From Comamonas testosteroni ATCC 11996 (lineage in GTDB: Bacteria; Pseudomonadota; Gammaproteobacteria; Burkholderiales; Burkholderiaceae_C), in the NCBI RefSeq assembly GCF_000241525.1, contig NZ_AHIL01000033.1, positions 1-64,000 on the forward strand: a DNA stretch of 64,000 nucleotides, written 5' to 3'. Positions within the stretch are counted from its first letter, which is position 1. Each line of letters starts with the position of its first letter. Shown here one piece after another: positions 19,833 through 29,980 of the stretch. Position numbers and translations under genes: made by a program. The notes below the pieces were generated by a model. It saw only the letters and a list, made by a program, of their open reading frames with translations. It was not told the DNA's origin and searched no databases.

Positions 19833-21224
19833 CTAGCGTGCGTCACGGTCACGGCTGCGCGCATCGCGGCTGCGAGCATCACCGGCGGGATTGGGTACTA
19901 CACGTACGTTGGCTGGAGCCGAAGCTGCGCCGCCGGCAGCTGCATCACCCGACGCAGCGGGAGCAGCCGAGCTGCCACCCACGTTCTGCATGATCTTGTC
20001 CAGAGGCAGATACAGCAGATTGGAGCCCTGACGCGACTCCACCAGAACCTTGGTCACGCTGGTGTAGACCTGCTGCATCGCATCGATGTAGAGACGGTCG
20101 CGTGTGACCTGAGGAGCCTTCTGGTACTCGGAATACAGCGAACTGAAGCGTCCGGCATCACCCTGGGCCTGGGCCACGATCTTGGACTTGTAGGCTGCAG
20201 CCTCCTCACCCAGACGCGCCGCCGCACCCGCAGCACGGGGCACCACATCGTTGGCATAAGCCTGGGCCTCATTCTTGGCACGCTCACGCTCCTGACCGGC
20301 CTTGAGCACATCGTCAAACGAGGCCTGCACCTGCTCGGGCGGCCGCACGCCGCCTTGCTGCATATTGATGCCCACCACTTCAACGCCCACCTTGTAGCGA
20401 TCCAGAATGGACTGCATCAGATCGCGCACTCGCGGCGCGATCTGATCACGCTCCTCAGCCAGAGCTGCGTCCATCTTCATCTTGCCGACGACTTCACGCA
20501 CGGCGGACTCTGCCACCTGGATCACGGCCTCGGAAGGACTGCGGCTTTCGAACAGCCAGGCTCGCGCATCGCTCAGGCGGTACTGCACGGCAAACTTGAT
20601 CTCGACGATGTTCTCGTCCTCGGTGAGCATTGCCGATTCACGCAGCCCCGTGCTGCGCACGATGTTGTCGCTGCCCACCTCAGCCGAGCGAATCTGCGAA
20701 ACATAGACCAGCTCATGCTTTTGAACGGGATAAGGCAGGCGCCAGTTGAAGCCCGCGCCCACGGTGCTCTTGTACTTTCCGAACTGCGTGATGACGGCCT
20801 GTTGGCCTTCCTGCACGATGAAAAAGCCCGTACCCAGCCAGATCAGCACGGCCACGCCGGCAATCAGGAAAATTCCTTTGCCGGGGTTGAAAGGCTCGCC
20901 AGGTTGACCGCCGCTGCGGCTGGGTGGCGCACCACGGCCGTTGCCGGAGCCTCCACCGAACAGGCCGGAAAGCTTGCGATTGAGATCACGCCACACCTCT
21001 TCCAGATCAGGCGGCTGGCCTTGCTGAGGAGAGGAAGGACGGGGTCGCTGCTCGGGTGCGGGCGGCATCGGAGGACGCTCCCCTTCGGGTGCCGAGCCGT
21101 CCGGCTTGGAGCCATCTTCGTTGTTGTTGTCGCCACGACCCCAGCGCGGATCGTTCAAATTGAACATCCCGCGAATGCGTTGCGGCAGCACCGCCAGGCG
21201 ATGGACGCGTTGTGAAAAATTCAT
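19833..21224 (-). CDS. hflK: HflK, FtsH-associated SPFH protein
   Basis: Partner of HflC in the FtsH-HflKC complex. The 463-residue protein has a cytoplasmic Gly/Pro/Asp-rich N-terminus (20-95), a transmembrane segment (IFLIAGVAVLIWLGTGFFIV, about 118-137), an SPFH domain starting QEGQQAVITQFGKY, and a long Ala/Glu/Arg-rich helix. The last 60 residues are low complexity with repeated DARSRD. The ATG at 21224 adds 19 residues before the family-typical MFNLNDPRWGRG; ATG 21167 is a reasonable alternative. Located between hflX and hflC. Confidence 0.95.
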   Translation of the reverse strand: MNFSQRVHRLAVLPQRIRGMFNLNDPRWGRGDNNNEDGSKPDGSAPEGERPPMPPAPEQRPRPSSPQQGQPPDLEEVWRDLNRKLSGLFGGGSGNGRGAPPSRSGGQPGEPFNPGKGIFLIAGVAVLIWLGTGFFIVQEGQQAVITQFGKYKSTVGAGFNWRLPYPVQKHELVYVSQIRSAEVGSDNIVRSTGLRESAMLTEDENIVEIKFAVQYRLSDARAWLFESRSPSEAVIQVAESAVREVVGKMKMDAALAEERDQIAPRVRDLMQSILDRYKVGVEVVGINMQQGGVRPPEQVQASFDDVLKAGQERERAKNEAQAYANDVVPRAAGAAARLGEEAAAYKSKIVAQAQGDAGRFSSLYSEYQKAPQVTRDRLYIDAMQQVYTSVTKVLVESRQGSNLLYLPLDKIMQNVGGSSAAPAASGDAAAGGAASAPANVRVVPNPAGDARSRDARSRDRDAR

Positions 21225-21295
21225 GCGAGACGTCTCTGTGTTTTCAAAAAGACATGGACCATGGCAAGCATTGTGCCCAATAGGAACGCAAGCCC

Positions 21296-22498
21296 CTAGT
21301 ATTGCGCGTCGTCATCAGGGGACATCCAGTACGTATCGTCCTGCCCCTCGACTTCTTCGCGTGCCGCCTCTTCACGTACCTGCAAAACCCGGTCAGCCAA
21401 CATCTGCCGCAGCTGCGCCAGCCCCTGCCCCGAGCGAGCACTGACAAACACACGCGGCACCGGCATGCCATCGAGCTCATACATATCCTGCAGCATGGCA
21501 GGCTGACGCTCGGGCTCAATGGCATCCAGCTTGTTGAAAACCAGAATCTGGGGCACATCATCGGCCCCGATTTCACCCAGAACTTTTTGGACTTGTTGTA
21601 TTTGTTCGGGGAATCCGGGATTCGATGCATCCACGACATGCAGCAGCAGATCGGCGTCAATCGCCTCCTGCAAGGTCGCCTGGAAAGCATCCACCAGACC
21701 GTGCGGCAAGTCACGAATAAAACCGACGGTATCGGACAGGGAAACCGATTCCTCGGCCTCCGCCAGATACATCTGCCGGGTGGTGGTATCCAACGTGGCA
21801 AACAGCTGATCTGCGGCATAGGCGCGAGCCTTCACCATGGCATTGAACAGCGTGGATTTGCCGGCATTGGTATAGCCAACCAGGGAAATATTGAAAACTT
21901 CGCGACGCGAGCGCTGACGCCTCTGCGTAGAACGCTGCTTCTTGACCTTTTTCAGGCGCTCCTTGGTGCGCTTGATGGCATCGTCAATCATGCGGCGATC
22001 CAGCTCGATCTGCTTTTCACCCGGGCCGCCTCGGCCGCCGATACCGCCGGCCTGACGCTCCAGGTGACTCCAGCGGCGCACAAGGCGTGTGCTGATGTAT
22101 TGCAGGCGAGCCAGCTCCACCTGCAGCTTGCCTTCATGGCTGCGTGCGCGCTGGGCGAAGATTTCCAGAATCAGCATGGTCCGGTCGTTGACCGGCATCT
22201 GGATGTGGCGCTCCAGATTGCGCTGCTGCGCCGGACTCAGGGCCTGGTCGAACCAGACTTCCTTGGCGCCGTGCATCTGGGCCAGCATGCGGATCTCATC
22301 CGCCTTGCCACTGCCCACGAACAACGCGGGATCGGGGGCTTTGCGCTTGCAGGTCAAGCGCGCCACGGGTTGCAAGCCAGCGGTCTGTGCCAGCAGGCCC
22401 AGCTCTTCCAGCTCGTCGTCGAAATGGGGAACACCAAAATCCACGCCCACCAGCAGCACTGGCGCAGACGCGGAGCGTTCAAAGGATTCAGAACTCAA
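21296..22498 (-). CDS. hflX: Ribosome-splitting GTPase HflX
   Basis: A GTPase of the HflX family that binds the 50S subunit and rescues stalled ribosomes, notably in heat stress. The 400-residue protein has the N-terminal domain (LFVGSGKADEIR near 60), the Gly-rich GGIGGRGGPGEKQIE linker with coiled coil, G1 GYTNAGKST, G3 DTVGFI (DTxG) and G4 NKLD. No ATG is available before residue 71, so TTG at 22498 is used; GGACAGG lies nearby. It follows hfq by 62 bases. Confidence 0.95.
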   Translation of the reverse strand: MSSESFERSASAPVLLVGVDFGVPHFDDELEELGLLAQTAGLQPVARLTCKRKAPDPALFVGSGKADEIRMLAQMHGAKEVWFDQALSPAQQRNLERHIQMPVNDRTMLILEIFAQRARSHEGKLQVELARLQYISTRLVRRWSHLERQAGGIGGRGGPGEKQIELDRRMIDDAIKRTKERLKKVKKQRSTQRRQRSRREVFNISLVGYTNAGKSTLFNAMVKARAYAADQLFATLDTTTRQMYLAEAEESVSLSDTVGFIRDLPHGLVDAFQATLQEAIDADLLLHVVDASNPGFPEQIQQVQKVLGEIGADDVPQILVFNKLDAIEPERQPAMLQDMYELDGMPVPRVFVSARSGQGLAQLRQMLADRVLQVREEAAREEVEGQDDTYWMSPDDDAQY

Positions 22499-22560
22499 AT
22501 ACCTGTCCCGTAGGGTAAGAGCCGCGCCGGGCTAGCCGGCGGGCGTTGACGCAAGAAAGC

Positions 22561-22815
22561 TTAGGCTGCAGCGGCGTCGTTGTCAGCCGGAGTAGCGGCC
22601 GAGAAGTTCACGGCGCGACCGGGAACGATGGTGGAGATGGCGTGCTTGTAAACCATCTGGGTCACAGTGTTGCGCAGAAGCACCACATATTGGTCGAACG
22701 ACTCGATTTGGCCCTGCAGCTTGATGCCGTTGACCAGATAGATGGAGACCGGCACATGTTCACGACGCAGTGCGTTCAGGAACGGATCTTGGAGGAGTTG
22801 ACCTTTATTGCTCAC
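22561..22815 (-). CDS. hfq: RNA chaperone Hfq
   Basis: Hexameric Sm-like protein that pairs small RNAs with mRNAs. The 84-residue form has the Sm1 core ([39 protein letters not shown]) and Sm2 motif [10 protein letters not shown] with the conserved KH. The C-terminal tail is short and Ala/Asp-rich, as in beta-proteobacteria. The start is GTG 22815 with CGGAG about 7 bases upstream. It lies between der and hflX. Confidence 0.98.
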   Translation of the reverse strand: MSNKGQLLQDPFLNALRREHVPVSIYLVNGIKLQGQIESFDQYVVLLRNTVTQMVYKHAISTIVPGRAVNFSAATPADNDAAAA

Positions 22816-22919
22816 GATATTCTCCGTGTTCGAAGAGTGTTGTTGTAAACCGACACATTACCACAGGCCCCGGGAAAAACAGCAAAAAGGGTTTTCCCGT
22901 AGGCACCAGCAGACAGCTA

Positions 22920-24260
22920 TTAATCCTTGTCGGCGTAAGGATTATGGGAGGTTTTCAAGTCGATGCGCAACGGGGTACCGACAAGATTGAACTCCTTGCG
23001 GAAACGACCTTCCAGAAAGCGCTTGTACGCATCGGTGACCAGCTCCAGCGAGTTGCCATGGATCACGATGATGGGCGGGTTCATGCCGCCTTGGTGGGCA
23101 TAGCGCATCTTGGGACGATAGGCTCCCACCTTCTTGGGCGTCTGGAACTGGATCGACTCCATCAGAATGCGCGTCAGCACCGGCGTAGGCATCTTGCAGG
23201 TGGCTGCACGATGGGCCTGGATGATGGATTTCCACAGCGGCTCGAGACCCTGGCGCTTTTGTGCCGAGATGAAGTGCAGCGGCGCAAACTTCAGGAAGGA
23301 CAGACGTGTTTCGATGGAACGCTCCAGCATCTGGCGCTGGTAGTCATCCACGGCATCCCATTTGTTGATGCCCAGCACGACCGAGCGGCCGCTCTCCAGG
23401 ATATAGCCCGCGATATGGGCATCTTGGTCGGTCACGCCTTGCGTGGCATCGATCAGCAACAGCACGACGTTGGCGCCTTCGATGGCCTGCAGTGTCTTGA
23501 CCACCGAGAATTTCTCGATGGCTTCGAACACCTTGCCCTTGCGGCGCAGACCAGCAGTGTCGATCAGCTCGAACTTCTGACCATTGCGCTCGAAAGGCAC
23601 CGTGATCGCATCGCGCGTGGTGCCTGGCATGTCAAAAGCCACCAGACGTTCTTCACCCAGCCAGGTATTGATCAGTGTGGACTTGCCGGCATTGGGGCGA
23701 CCTGCCACCGCCAGACGAACGGGCTTCTGGTCTTCCTCGCCAAAAGTTTCCTCTTCGGGCTCGGGCAGATTCAGCAGACCCAGGGCTGCATCGACCAGGC
23801 TGCGCACACCCTGACCGTGGGCTGCAGACACGGGCACGACCTCGCCAAGACCCAGCTCATAGAACTCGGACAGCTGCGCACCATCCTTCATGCCTTCAGC
23901 CTTGTTGGCCACCAGAATGGTGGGCTTGCCCAGACGGCGCAGGTAGTTGCCGATCTCGTGATCCTGACCGGACAGACCGGCACGCGCATCCAGCACGAAG
24001 ATCACGACATCGGCTTCCGCCACGGCTTGCTGCGTCTGCTTGGCCATCTCCTTGAAGATGCCGCGCGATGCGTCCGGCTCGAAGCCGCCCGTATCGATGA
24101 CGATGTACTCATGCTTGCCCTGACGGCCCTGGCCGTAATGGCGGTCACGCGTCAACCCTGCAAAGTCGGCGACGATGGCATCCCTCGACTTCGTGAGTCG
24201 ATTGAACAGCGTCGACTTGCCCACATTGGGGCGCCCTACCAGGGCAATAACTGGCTTCAT
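22920..24260 (-). CDS. der: Ribosome assembly GTPase Der (EngA)
   Basis: Essential double GTPase for 50S subunit assembly. The 446-residue protein has two tandem G domains: GRPNVGKST (8-16), DTGGFEP and NKAEG in the first, and GRPNAGKST (about 188), [11 protein letters not shown] and NKWD in the second. The C-terminal KH-like domain includes [22 protein letters not shown]. The ATG at 24260 begins the family-typical [16 protein letters not shown]. It is 15 bases downstream of bamB. Confidence 0.98.
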   Translation of the reverse strand: MKPVIALVGRPNVGKSTLFNRLTKSRDAIVADFAGLTRDRHYGQGRQGKHEYIVIDTGGFEPDASRGIFKEMAKQTQQAVAEADVVIFVLDARAGLSGQDHEIGNYLRRLGKPTILVANKAEGMKDGAQLSEFYELGLGEVVPVSAAHGQGVRSLVDAALGLLNLPEPEEETFGEEDQKPVRLAVAGRPNAGKSTLINTWLGEERLVAFDMPGTTRDAITVPFERNGQKFELIDTAGLRRKGKVFEAIEKFSVVKTLQAIEGANVVLLLIDATQGVTDQDAHIAGYILESGRSVVLGINKWDAVDDYQRQMLERSIETRLSFLKFAPLHFISAQKRQGLEPLWKSIIQAHRAATCKMPTPVLTRILMESIQFQTPKKVGAYRPKMRYAHQGGMNPPIIVIHGNSLELVTDAYKRFLEGRFRKEFNLVGTPLRIDLKTSHNPYADKD

Positions 24261-24275
24261 TCCAAAAACAACCTA

Positions 24276-25451
24276 TCAATCCGGCTTGAAGCCATACACA
24301 GTTCCGCTTCGGCTGACGACCACCAGAGTATTGGCGGCAACAACCGGGGAAGTGGCAACTCCTGCCTTGTCAGTTTCCAAACGGGCCAGTGCAGAGCCGT
24401 CTTCACGCGAGAGCATATGCACTGTCCCCAAATCATCGGCCAGCACCACGGAGCGGCCCAGCACCAGAGGCGCCGTCAGCCTGCGGTACTGCAGCTTGTC
24501 GATGGACCACAGACGCTGACCGTCTGCACGATTCCATGCCTGTACCGTGCCGTTGCTTTCGGCGCCGAACACGGCCTGCTCGTCACCGGCCACGCCATCG
24601 CTGCCCTTGGAGGTCTGCGTCCAGCGCACATTGGCCGTGCTCACATCCACGCACCCCACCGAGGCCTGGAACGCACGCGCGCAGACACTGCTGCCCACAC
24701 GGCTGACGGGACCAACCAGATCCACCAGTCGCTCCACATCGTTGGTCCCGCGCGGTGCGGCCAGAGGAGCCATCCAGCGCACCGAGCCATTGTCAGGATC
24801 AACACCCGCCAGACGTCCGGACACGCCTACCACCAGATTATTACCAACGGCCTGCAAAACGCCTGGCTGTCGCAAAATAAGCGGTTCATTGCTGGGGCCT
24901 TCAACCGACCACAGCTCACGACCCGTATTGGCATCGAAGGCCGCCAGAGAACGATCAGCCGCCATCACGAACACGCGGCCGCCAGCCACCAGAGGCGGCG
25001 TATAGACCGCTGCGGTCAGATTGCTCTTCCACAGCTGCTTGCCTTCGGCAAACACCATGAGCTGGTTGCTGCGTGTAACCACCGCTGTGCGCTGGCCGTC
25101 GCTGCCCACGCCAGTGGTCAGCGGCTCGCCCACGCTGAACTTGCCCAGTTGGCTGCCGGTATTGCCATCAAGCGTGGTCACGCTGCCATCCTTGGTGACC
25201 ACGGTGACCGTATTGCCCTGCACCAGCGCAGGCATGGCCAGAGGCACTTCGCTGCCGAGCTTGGCAGACCAAGCCTGATGCACCGCAATCTTGCCGGGAT
25301 TGGGCCCCAGGTCCAGAGGCTTGGGCTTGTCCTTGCCGCCAAACATGGAGCAGGCAGCCAGCGACGCGGCCACAGCAGTCAGCACCAGCACACGGGCTGC
25401 GGATTGCGCTGCAGGGGCAGCGGACTTCACTTGATGGGCAAAAGTCTTCAA
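24276..25451 (-). CDS. bamB: Outer membrane assembly lipoprotein BamB
   Basis: Lipoprotein subunit of the Bam complex that inserts beta-barrels into the outer membrane. The 391-residue protein has a signal ending at Cys34 (VAASLAAC), then PQQ/WD-like propeller repeats such as GRVFVMAADRSLAAFDANTGRELWS, NNLVVGVSGRLAGVDPDNGSVRW and ADDLGTVHMLSREDGSALARL. The start is TTG at 25451, with CGGAGA about 9 bases upstream inside the end of yfgM; the two genes are separated by two bases, implying coupling. Confidence 0.95.
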   Translation of the reverse strand: MKTFAHQVKSAAPAAQSAARVLVLTAVAASLAACSMFGGKDKPKPLDLGPNPGKIAVHQAWSAKLGSEVPLAMPALVQGNTVTVVTKDGSVTTLDGNTGSQLGKFSVGEPLTTGVGSDGQRTAVVTRSNQLMVFAEGKQLWKSNLTAAVYTPPLVAGGRVFVMAADRSLAAFDANTGRELWSVEGPSNEPLILRQPGVLQAVGNNLVVGVSGRLAGVDPDNGSVRWMAPLAAPRGTNDVERLVDLVGPVSRVGSSVCARAFQASVGCVDVSTANVRWTQTSKGSDGVAGDEQAVFGAESNGTVQAWNRADGQRLWSIDKLQYRRLTAPLVLGRSVVLADDLGTVHMLSREDGSALARLETDKAGVATSPVVAANTLVVVSRSGTVYGFKPD

Positions 25452-25453
25452 GA

Positions 25454-26131
25454 TTATTTCTCCGACGGCGTTGTCTTGACCAGGGTTGCGGCTTCAGGAG
25501 CCACGCCCAGCGCGTTCAGCTTGAATTCCACCAGATGGCGGTAGTCCAGATCCTTGTCCAGTGCCTTGTAGGCAGCCTGGTACTGGGCAACCGCCTCAGC
25601 TTGCTTGCCCAGCGCCACATACAGATCGCCACGGCGATCAGCCTGCAGACCGGCATAGGACTCGGGCATGGCCGCCTCAAGCACCTTCAGGCCTTCGTCA
25701 TAGCTTTTTTGCTGCTCCAGCACTGAAGACAGACGAATGCGAGCGAGGGCCTTGAAGCTTTCATCGCCCTTGTCGGCCACCCAGCTCAGCTGAGCCTTGG
25801 CGTCGTCGAGCTTGCCGGCATCCACCGAGGCCTTGGCCATCAGCAAAGCGGTCTGTGCGGCCTGTGCCGTGCCCGAGTACTTATCCTTGAGCTCACTGAA
25901 AGCCAGATCGGCGCGCGCCGCATCCTTGGCCGTCAGCGCTTCATCCACAGCGAACTCCAGAGCCGAGGCCTGGGTCGCCTGACGCTTTTGCCAGTACTGC
26001 CAGCCGTTCCAGCCGGCCAGTCCGAGAAAGACCACGACCAGCACGCTGGTGATCAGAGTTCCCCAGGAATTCCAGAAATGCTTGAGCTGCTCAATTTGCT
26101 CTTGTTCTTCAAGATCGAGATGATTTGCCAT
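25454..26131 (-). CDS. yfgM: YfgM-like TPR membrane protein
   Basis: A 225-residue protein related to YfgM, an ancillary subunit of the SecYEG translocon that works with PpiD on periplasmic folding. It has an N-terminal cytoplasmic helix (LDLEEQEQIEQLKHFW), one transmembrane segment (about 24-43), and a periplasmic domain of TPR-like helices ending near the C-terminus. The order hisS-yfgM-bamB-der matches E. coli. ATG 26131 begins the conserved N-terminus. Confidence 0.93.
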   Translation of the reverse strand: MANHLDLEEQEQIEQLKHFWNSWGTLITSVLVVVFLGLAGWNGWQYWQKRQATQASALEFAVDEALTAKDAARADLAFSELKDKYSGTAQAAQTALLMAKASVDAGKLDDAKAQLSWVADKGDESFKALARIRLSSVLEQQKSYDEGLKVLEAAMPESYAGLQADRRGDLYVALGKQAEAVAQYQAAYKALDKDLDYRHLVEFKLNALGVAPEAATLVKTTPSEK

Positions 26132-26180
26132 GGCTACTTAGATTGGGTGGAACGCTGGTCGGAAAACGAGGTGCGGAAAA

Positions 26181-27497
26181 TCAAACCGCCGATTTTAGGC
26201 TGCCGGCCCACAGGGCCACGTCCGCCAGAGCTTGCTGCTGTTGCTGGCCTTCGCCGTCGCGCAGCGACTTCACGGTCACCTTGCCCTGGGCCAGCTCGTC
26301 GGAGCCGAAGATCAGGGCAAAGCGTGCACCCGAGCCATCGGCCTTCTTGAACTGGGACTTCATCGAGCCCATGCCCTCGGCCGAGCCACCGGCGGCGGCA
26401 TGCATCTGCACCGCCACACCGGCTGCACGCAGCTGCTGCACGGTCTTGAAGACCTGGGGCAGCGCCGAGGCATCGGGAATGATGGCGTAGACATCGGCTG
26501 CGGGCTGGGGAATCTCTACACCCACTTCCTTGAGCACTTCGAGCACGCGCTCCACACCCATGCCCCAGCCCACGGCCGGAGCGGGTTTGCCGCCGATTTC
26601 CTCGATGAGATAGTCGTAACGACCACCGCCGCAGATTGTGCTCTGCGAACCCAGCTTGTCGGTAATGAACTCGAACACCGTGAGGTTGTAGTAGTCCATG
26701 CCGCGCACCAGACGCGGGTTCAGGCTCCACGCCACATCGTTGGCATCCAGAATGTCCTGCACAGCCTTCAGATGCGCCTTTGATGCATCGCCCAGATAGT
26801 CCATCAGCCTGGGAGCTGCGTTGACCATTTCCTGCATGGCAGGGTTCTTGGTGTCCAGCACGCGCAGCGGGTTGCTGTACATGCGGCGCCTGGCTTCCTC
26901 GTCCATCACATCGGTGTGCTGCTCGAAGTAGGCAATCAACGCCTCGCGGTGGATCTTGCGCTCCTCGGGCTGACCCAGGCTGTTGAGCTCCAGACGCACA
27001 CCTTCAATGCCCAGCTCTTTCCAAAGTTGAGCGGCCAGCAAAATCACTTCGGCATCCAGCTCGGGACCGGCAAAACCCATGGCTTCCACACCGACCTGGT
27101 GGAACTGGCGATAGCGGCCGCGCTGGGGTTTTTCGCGCCGAAACATCTGACCGATGTAGAACAGACGCTTGCCGCCCTCATACAGCAGATTGTTTTCCAC
27201 CACCGAACGCACCACGCCGGCCGTACCTTCAGGACGAAGGGTCAGATGCTCTGCCTGGCCATGCTTATCCGCCCGGTCCTCGAAGGAGTACATCTCCTTT
27301 TCGACGATATCGGTCACCTCGCCCAGGCCGCGCACAAATAGTGCCGTGGGCTCGACGATGGGGGTGCGCATATTGCGATAGGCAAAGCGGCCCATCAGAT
27401 CGCGCACCTTGGCTTCAAACCACTCCCAGCGCGCCGAGTCGGGGGGGAGAATGTCGTTCATGCCTTTGACGGCGGTCAGTTTTTCGTTCTTGGCCAC
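26181..27497 (-). CDS. hisS: Histidyl-tRNA synthetase
   Basis: Class II synthetase charging tRNA-His. The 438-residue protein has the N-terminal [10 protein letters not shown], motif 1 [14 protein letters not shown], motif 2 [20 protein letters not shown], the HisA signature [15 protein letters not shown], motif 3 [14 protein letters not shown] and [12 protein letters not shown], plus an anticodon-binding domain. GTG 27497 is chosen because the sequence [14 protein letters not shown] that follows is family-typical; the longer frame adds 18 residues of no similarity. A 199-base gap separates it from ispG. Confidence 0.96.
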   Translation of the reverse strand: MAKNEKLTAVKGMNDILPPDSARWEWFEAKVRDLMGRFAYRNMRTPIVEPTALFVRGLGEVTDIVEKEMYSFEDRADKHGQAEHLTLRPEGTAGVVRSVVENNLLYEGGKRLFYIGQMFRREKPQRGRYRQFHQVGVEAMGFAGPELDAEVILLAAQLWKELGIEGVRLELNSLGQPEERKIHREALIAYFEQHTDVMDEEARRRMYSNPLRVLDTKNPAMQEMVNAAPRLMDYLGDASKAHLKAVQDILDANDVAWSLNPRLVRGMDYYNLTVFEFITDKLGSQSTICGGGRYDYLIEEIGGKPAPAVGWGMGVERVLEVLKEVGVEIPQPAADVYAIIPDASALPQVFKTVQQLRAAGVAVQMHAAAGGSAEGMGSMKSQFKKADGSGARFALIFGSDELAQGKVTVKSLRDGEGQQQQQALADVALWAGSLKSAV

Positions 27498-27696
27498 GTG
27501 AAGTCTCACACTTGGGTTACTAGCAAAACAAGAGCATATTGCACACGTCAATCATGCTTCTCAACTAGAAACCTAATTCAAATCCATACAGATAGTGCGC
27601 AAGCAGCTATCAATTCCAAAGTCTTGGCTCGCCGGCATTGTGCCAGCAAGCGCAATCACCACCCGCATGCCGGGCCGCTGCAAGCGCTCGAGTCGC
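27498..27696. other. Gap between ispG and hisS
   Basis: A 199-base gap inside the long minus-strand array. It carries the repeat core GCGCAAGCAGCTATCAATTCC (27597-27617). It may hold a separate promoter for hisS. No coding frame or clear terminator is seen. Confidence 0.5.
27597..27617. repeat. Interspersed repeat core (GCAGCTATCAA)
   Basis: The complement reads AATTGATAGCTGCTTGCGC, matching the AATCAATAGCTGC-type core seen at 1726-1777, 47529-47564, 53841-53888 and 62111-62153. Only a fragment is present here. Confidence 0.45.
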
Positions 27697-28977
27697 TCAG
27701 GCCTTCTGGCCGTAGCGGCGCTGCACATATTCCAGCACCAGGGTCTGGAACTCCTCGGCGATATGCTCGCCGCGCAGCGTCAAGGCTTTCTCGCCGTCGA
27801 TGAACACAGGCGCCGCAGGTGCCTCGCCATTGCCGGGCAGGCTGATGCCGATATCGGCATGCTTACTCTCGCCGGGGCCGTTGACGATGCAACCCATCAC
27901 GGCCACCTTCATGGCTTCCACGCCGGGGAACTGGGTGCGCCAGACCGGCATTTCACCGCGCAGGAAATCGTCGATCTTCTTAGCCAGCTCCTGGAAGGTG
28001 GTGCTGGTGGTGCGGCCACAGCCCGGGCAGGCGGTGACGCTGGGCACGAACACGCGCAGACCCAGGGCCTGCAGGATTTCGGAGGCCACAACGACCTCCT
28101 GCGTGCGTGCTTCACCGGGTTGGGGCGTGAGCGAGACGCGAATCGTGTCACCGATGCCTTCTTGCAGCAGCACCGACAGTGCCGCGGTGGATGCCACCGT
28201 ACCCTTGGTGCCCATGCCGGCCTCGGTCAGGCCCAGGTGCAGCGCATAGTCGCAGCGGCGTGCCAGCTCGCGGTAGACCGAGATCAGATCCTGCACACCG
28301 CTGACCTTGCAGGACAGGATGATGTTGTCGGGGTTCAGGCCGATATTCCTGGCCAGCTCAGCCGAGCTGATGGCCGATGTGATCAGTGCCTCGTACATGA
28401 CCTGGCGCGTTTCCCAGGGCTGGGCACGCTTGCTGTTCTGGTCCATCAGCTCGGCCATGATTTCCTGATCGAGCGAGCCCCAGTTCACGCCGATGCGCAC
28501 GGCCTTGTCGTATTTGGCCGCAATCTCGATCATCTGACCGAACTGCTTGTCCTTTTTGTCGCCCTTGCCCACGTTGCCAGGGTTGATGCGGTACTTGGAC
28601 AGCGCCTGGGCGCAGTCGGGGTAATCAGTCAGCAGACGGTGGCCGTTGTAGTGAAAGTCCCCCACCAGCGGCACATACTCGCCCATGCGGTCGAGCTGCT
28701 CGCGGATATAGGGCACGGCGGCTGCGGCCTCGGGCGTGTTGACGGTGATGCGCACCATCTCCGAGCCGGCCTGGGCCAGCTGGCGCACCTGGATGGCGGT
28801 CTCCACGGCATCCACGGTGTCGGTATTGGTCATGGACTGCACGCGCACGGGCGCATCGCCCCCCACGGTGACCACGTTGTTGCGCCACACCACACGGGCC
28901 TGACGCGATTTGCGCGGCAGCGGGCTGGCGATGGCTATCGCCTGGCTGAGCTGCTGCGAGCTTTGAGAATCTTGCAC
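27697..28977 (-). CDS. ispG: 4-hydroxy-3-methylbut-2-en-1-yl diphosphate synthase IspG
   Basis: Iron-sulfur enzyme of the MEP isoprenoid pathway converting MEcPP to HMBPP. The 426-residue protein has [17 protein letters not shown] at the N-terminus (TIM barrel), [26 protein letters not shown], and the 4Fe-4S ligands in CPGCGR and, about 35 residues on, [13 protein letters not shown]. The start is GTG 28977 with GAGG about 9 bases upstream. It lies 19 bases after the rodZ-like gene, the same order as in E. coli (rodZ-ispG-hisS). Confidence 0.97.
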   Translation of the reverse strand: MQDSQSSQQLSQAIAIASPLPRKSRQARVVWRNNVVTVGGDAPVRVQSMTNTDTVDAVETAIQVRQLAQAGSEMVRITVNTPEAAAAVPYIREQLDRMGEYVPLVGDFHYNGHRLLTDYPDCAQALSKYRINPGNVGKGDKKDKQFGQMIEIAAKYDKAVRIGVNWGSLDQEIMAELMDQNSKRAQPWETRQVMYEALITSAISSAELARNIGLNPDNIILSCKVSGVQDLISVYRELARRCDYALHLGLTEAGMGTKGTVASTAALSVLLQEGIGDTIRVSLTPQPGEARTQEVVVASEILQALGLRVFVPSVTACPGCGRTTSTTFQELAKKIDDFLRGEMPVWRTQFPGVEAMKVAVMGCIVNGPGESKHADIGISLPGNGEAPAAPVFIDGEKALTLRGEHIAEEFQTLVLEYVQRRYGQKA

Positions 28978-28996
28978 TCTTGTTTACCTCGAACGG

Positions 28997-29980
28997 TTAC
29001 TTCACCTCGAAGCGAGCCACATTGTCGCGTGTGCTCGAGATATCGAAGGGTTCGCCACGTACCGTCACCTGCGTGCCCTTGGCATTGCCCACGATCACCG
29101 ACAGGGGCAACTGGCCTTCGGCAGTCGCAGATTCATCCTTGGACAGGGTCTTTTCCAGCACTACCTTGCCAGTTGCGTCCTTGACCTTGACCCAGGACTG
29201 GCCGGTATTCACCTTCAGCACCAGCAGGCCGCCAGTGCCGGTTGCGGGCGTGGCTGCCTCGGCGGCCGGGGCTGCGGTTTGGGCAGCTGCCGCAGATGCG
29301 GGAGCGCTTGCTGCAGTGCCGTCGCCTGGCATGCCGGCAGCAGCAGCCGACACAGGCTCTGTCACCGGCGCCGCAGGTGTGGCGGAACTGGCTTGTGCGC
29401 CGCCCTCAGCCTGGGCAAGCGGTTCAGCAGCCGGAGCGCTCACCACTGCCGCCTGGCCAGACTGGGCCTGAGCCGGCGCTGGCGCGCCTGGCCCATCGGC
29501 GCCGTCCACCATCTGCTGGAATGGCACAAAGTACACGGCAGCGGCTGCCGCCAGCAGAATCAGCACACCTGCCGCAATCTTGCGAGAGCTGCTGTTGCCG
29601 GAGTCCAGCGGTGTACCCGTGACCTTGAAGCTGCTGCGCACCTTGACGGCCTCGTTGATGCCAGGACCTGTTTTGGCAAGGCTTTTGATCTCGGTACGTG
29701 GCAGCTTAGCCAGCACCGATTCGGCATCGATATGCAAGGTCCGGCACATTCCCATGGCCAGAGCACGCATGAACACATGATCGGGAAAGGCCGCATAGTC
29801 ATCGGCCTCCAGCGCCTCCAGCTTGTGCTGCGGTACCTTCAATGTCGCAGCCATCACGGGCAACTGCATCCTGGCTGCTTCCCGCGCCTGACGCAACAAG
29901 ACCCCGGCCGTGGCCTGCCCCTGAGTTGGCACCTGCTCTTCGCTTTGCATAGTTTCCTCTTCCACCGCAGCCTCATTCAT
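28997..29980 (-). CDS. rodZ: RodZ-like helix-turn-helix membrane protein
   Basis: A 327-residue RodZ-type protein that in other bacteria links MreB to the cell-wall machinery. It has an N-terminal Xre-type helix-turn-helix (about 20-90: LLRQAREAARMQLPVMAATL... with LEALEADDYAAFP), one transmembrane segment (about 135-155), a long Ala/Pro-rich periplasmic linker (160-255), and a C-terminal DUF4115 domain (LLVLKVNTGQSWVKVKDATG). ATG 29980 is used because GGAG lies 6-7 bases before it; it overlaps the end of pilW by 8 bases, suggesting coupled translation. Confidence 0.9.
   Translation of the reverse strand: MNEAAVEEETMQSEEQVPTQGQATAGVLLRQAREAARMQLPVMAATLKVPQHKLEALEADDYAAFPDHVFMRALAMGMCRTLHIDAESVLAKLPRTEIKSLAKTGPGINEAVKVRSSFKVTGTPLDSGNSSSRKIAAGVLILLAAAAAVYFVPFQQMVDGADGPGAPAPAQAQSGQAAVVSAPAAEPLAQAEGGAQASSATPAAPVTEPVSAAAAGMPGDGTAASAPASAAAAQTAAPAAEAATPATGTGGLLVLKVNTGQSWVKVKDATGKVVLEKTLSKDESATAEGQLPLSVIVGNAKGTQVTVRGEPFDISSTRDNVARFEVK

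Noticed and set aside
22770-25544. A 924-codon plus-strand open frame antisense to hfq, der and bamB
   Set aside because: It is the mirror of GC-rich coding sequence with well-conserved genes on the other strand; there is no ribosome site or recognised domain.
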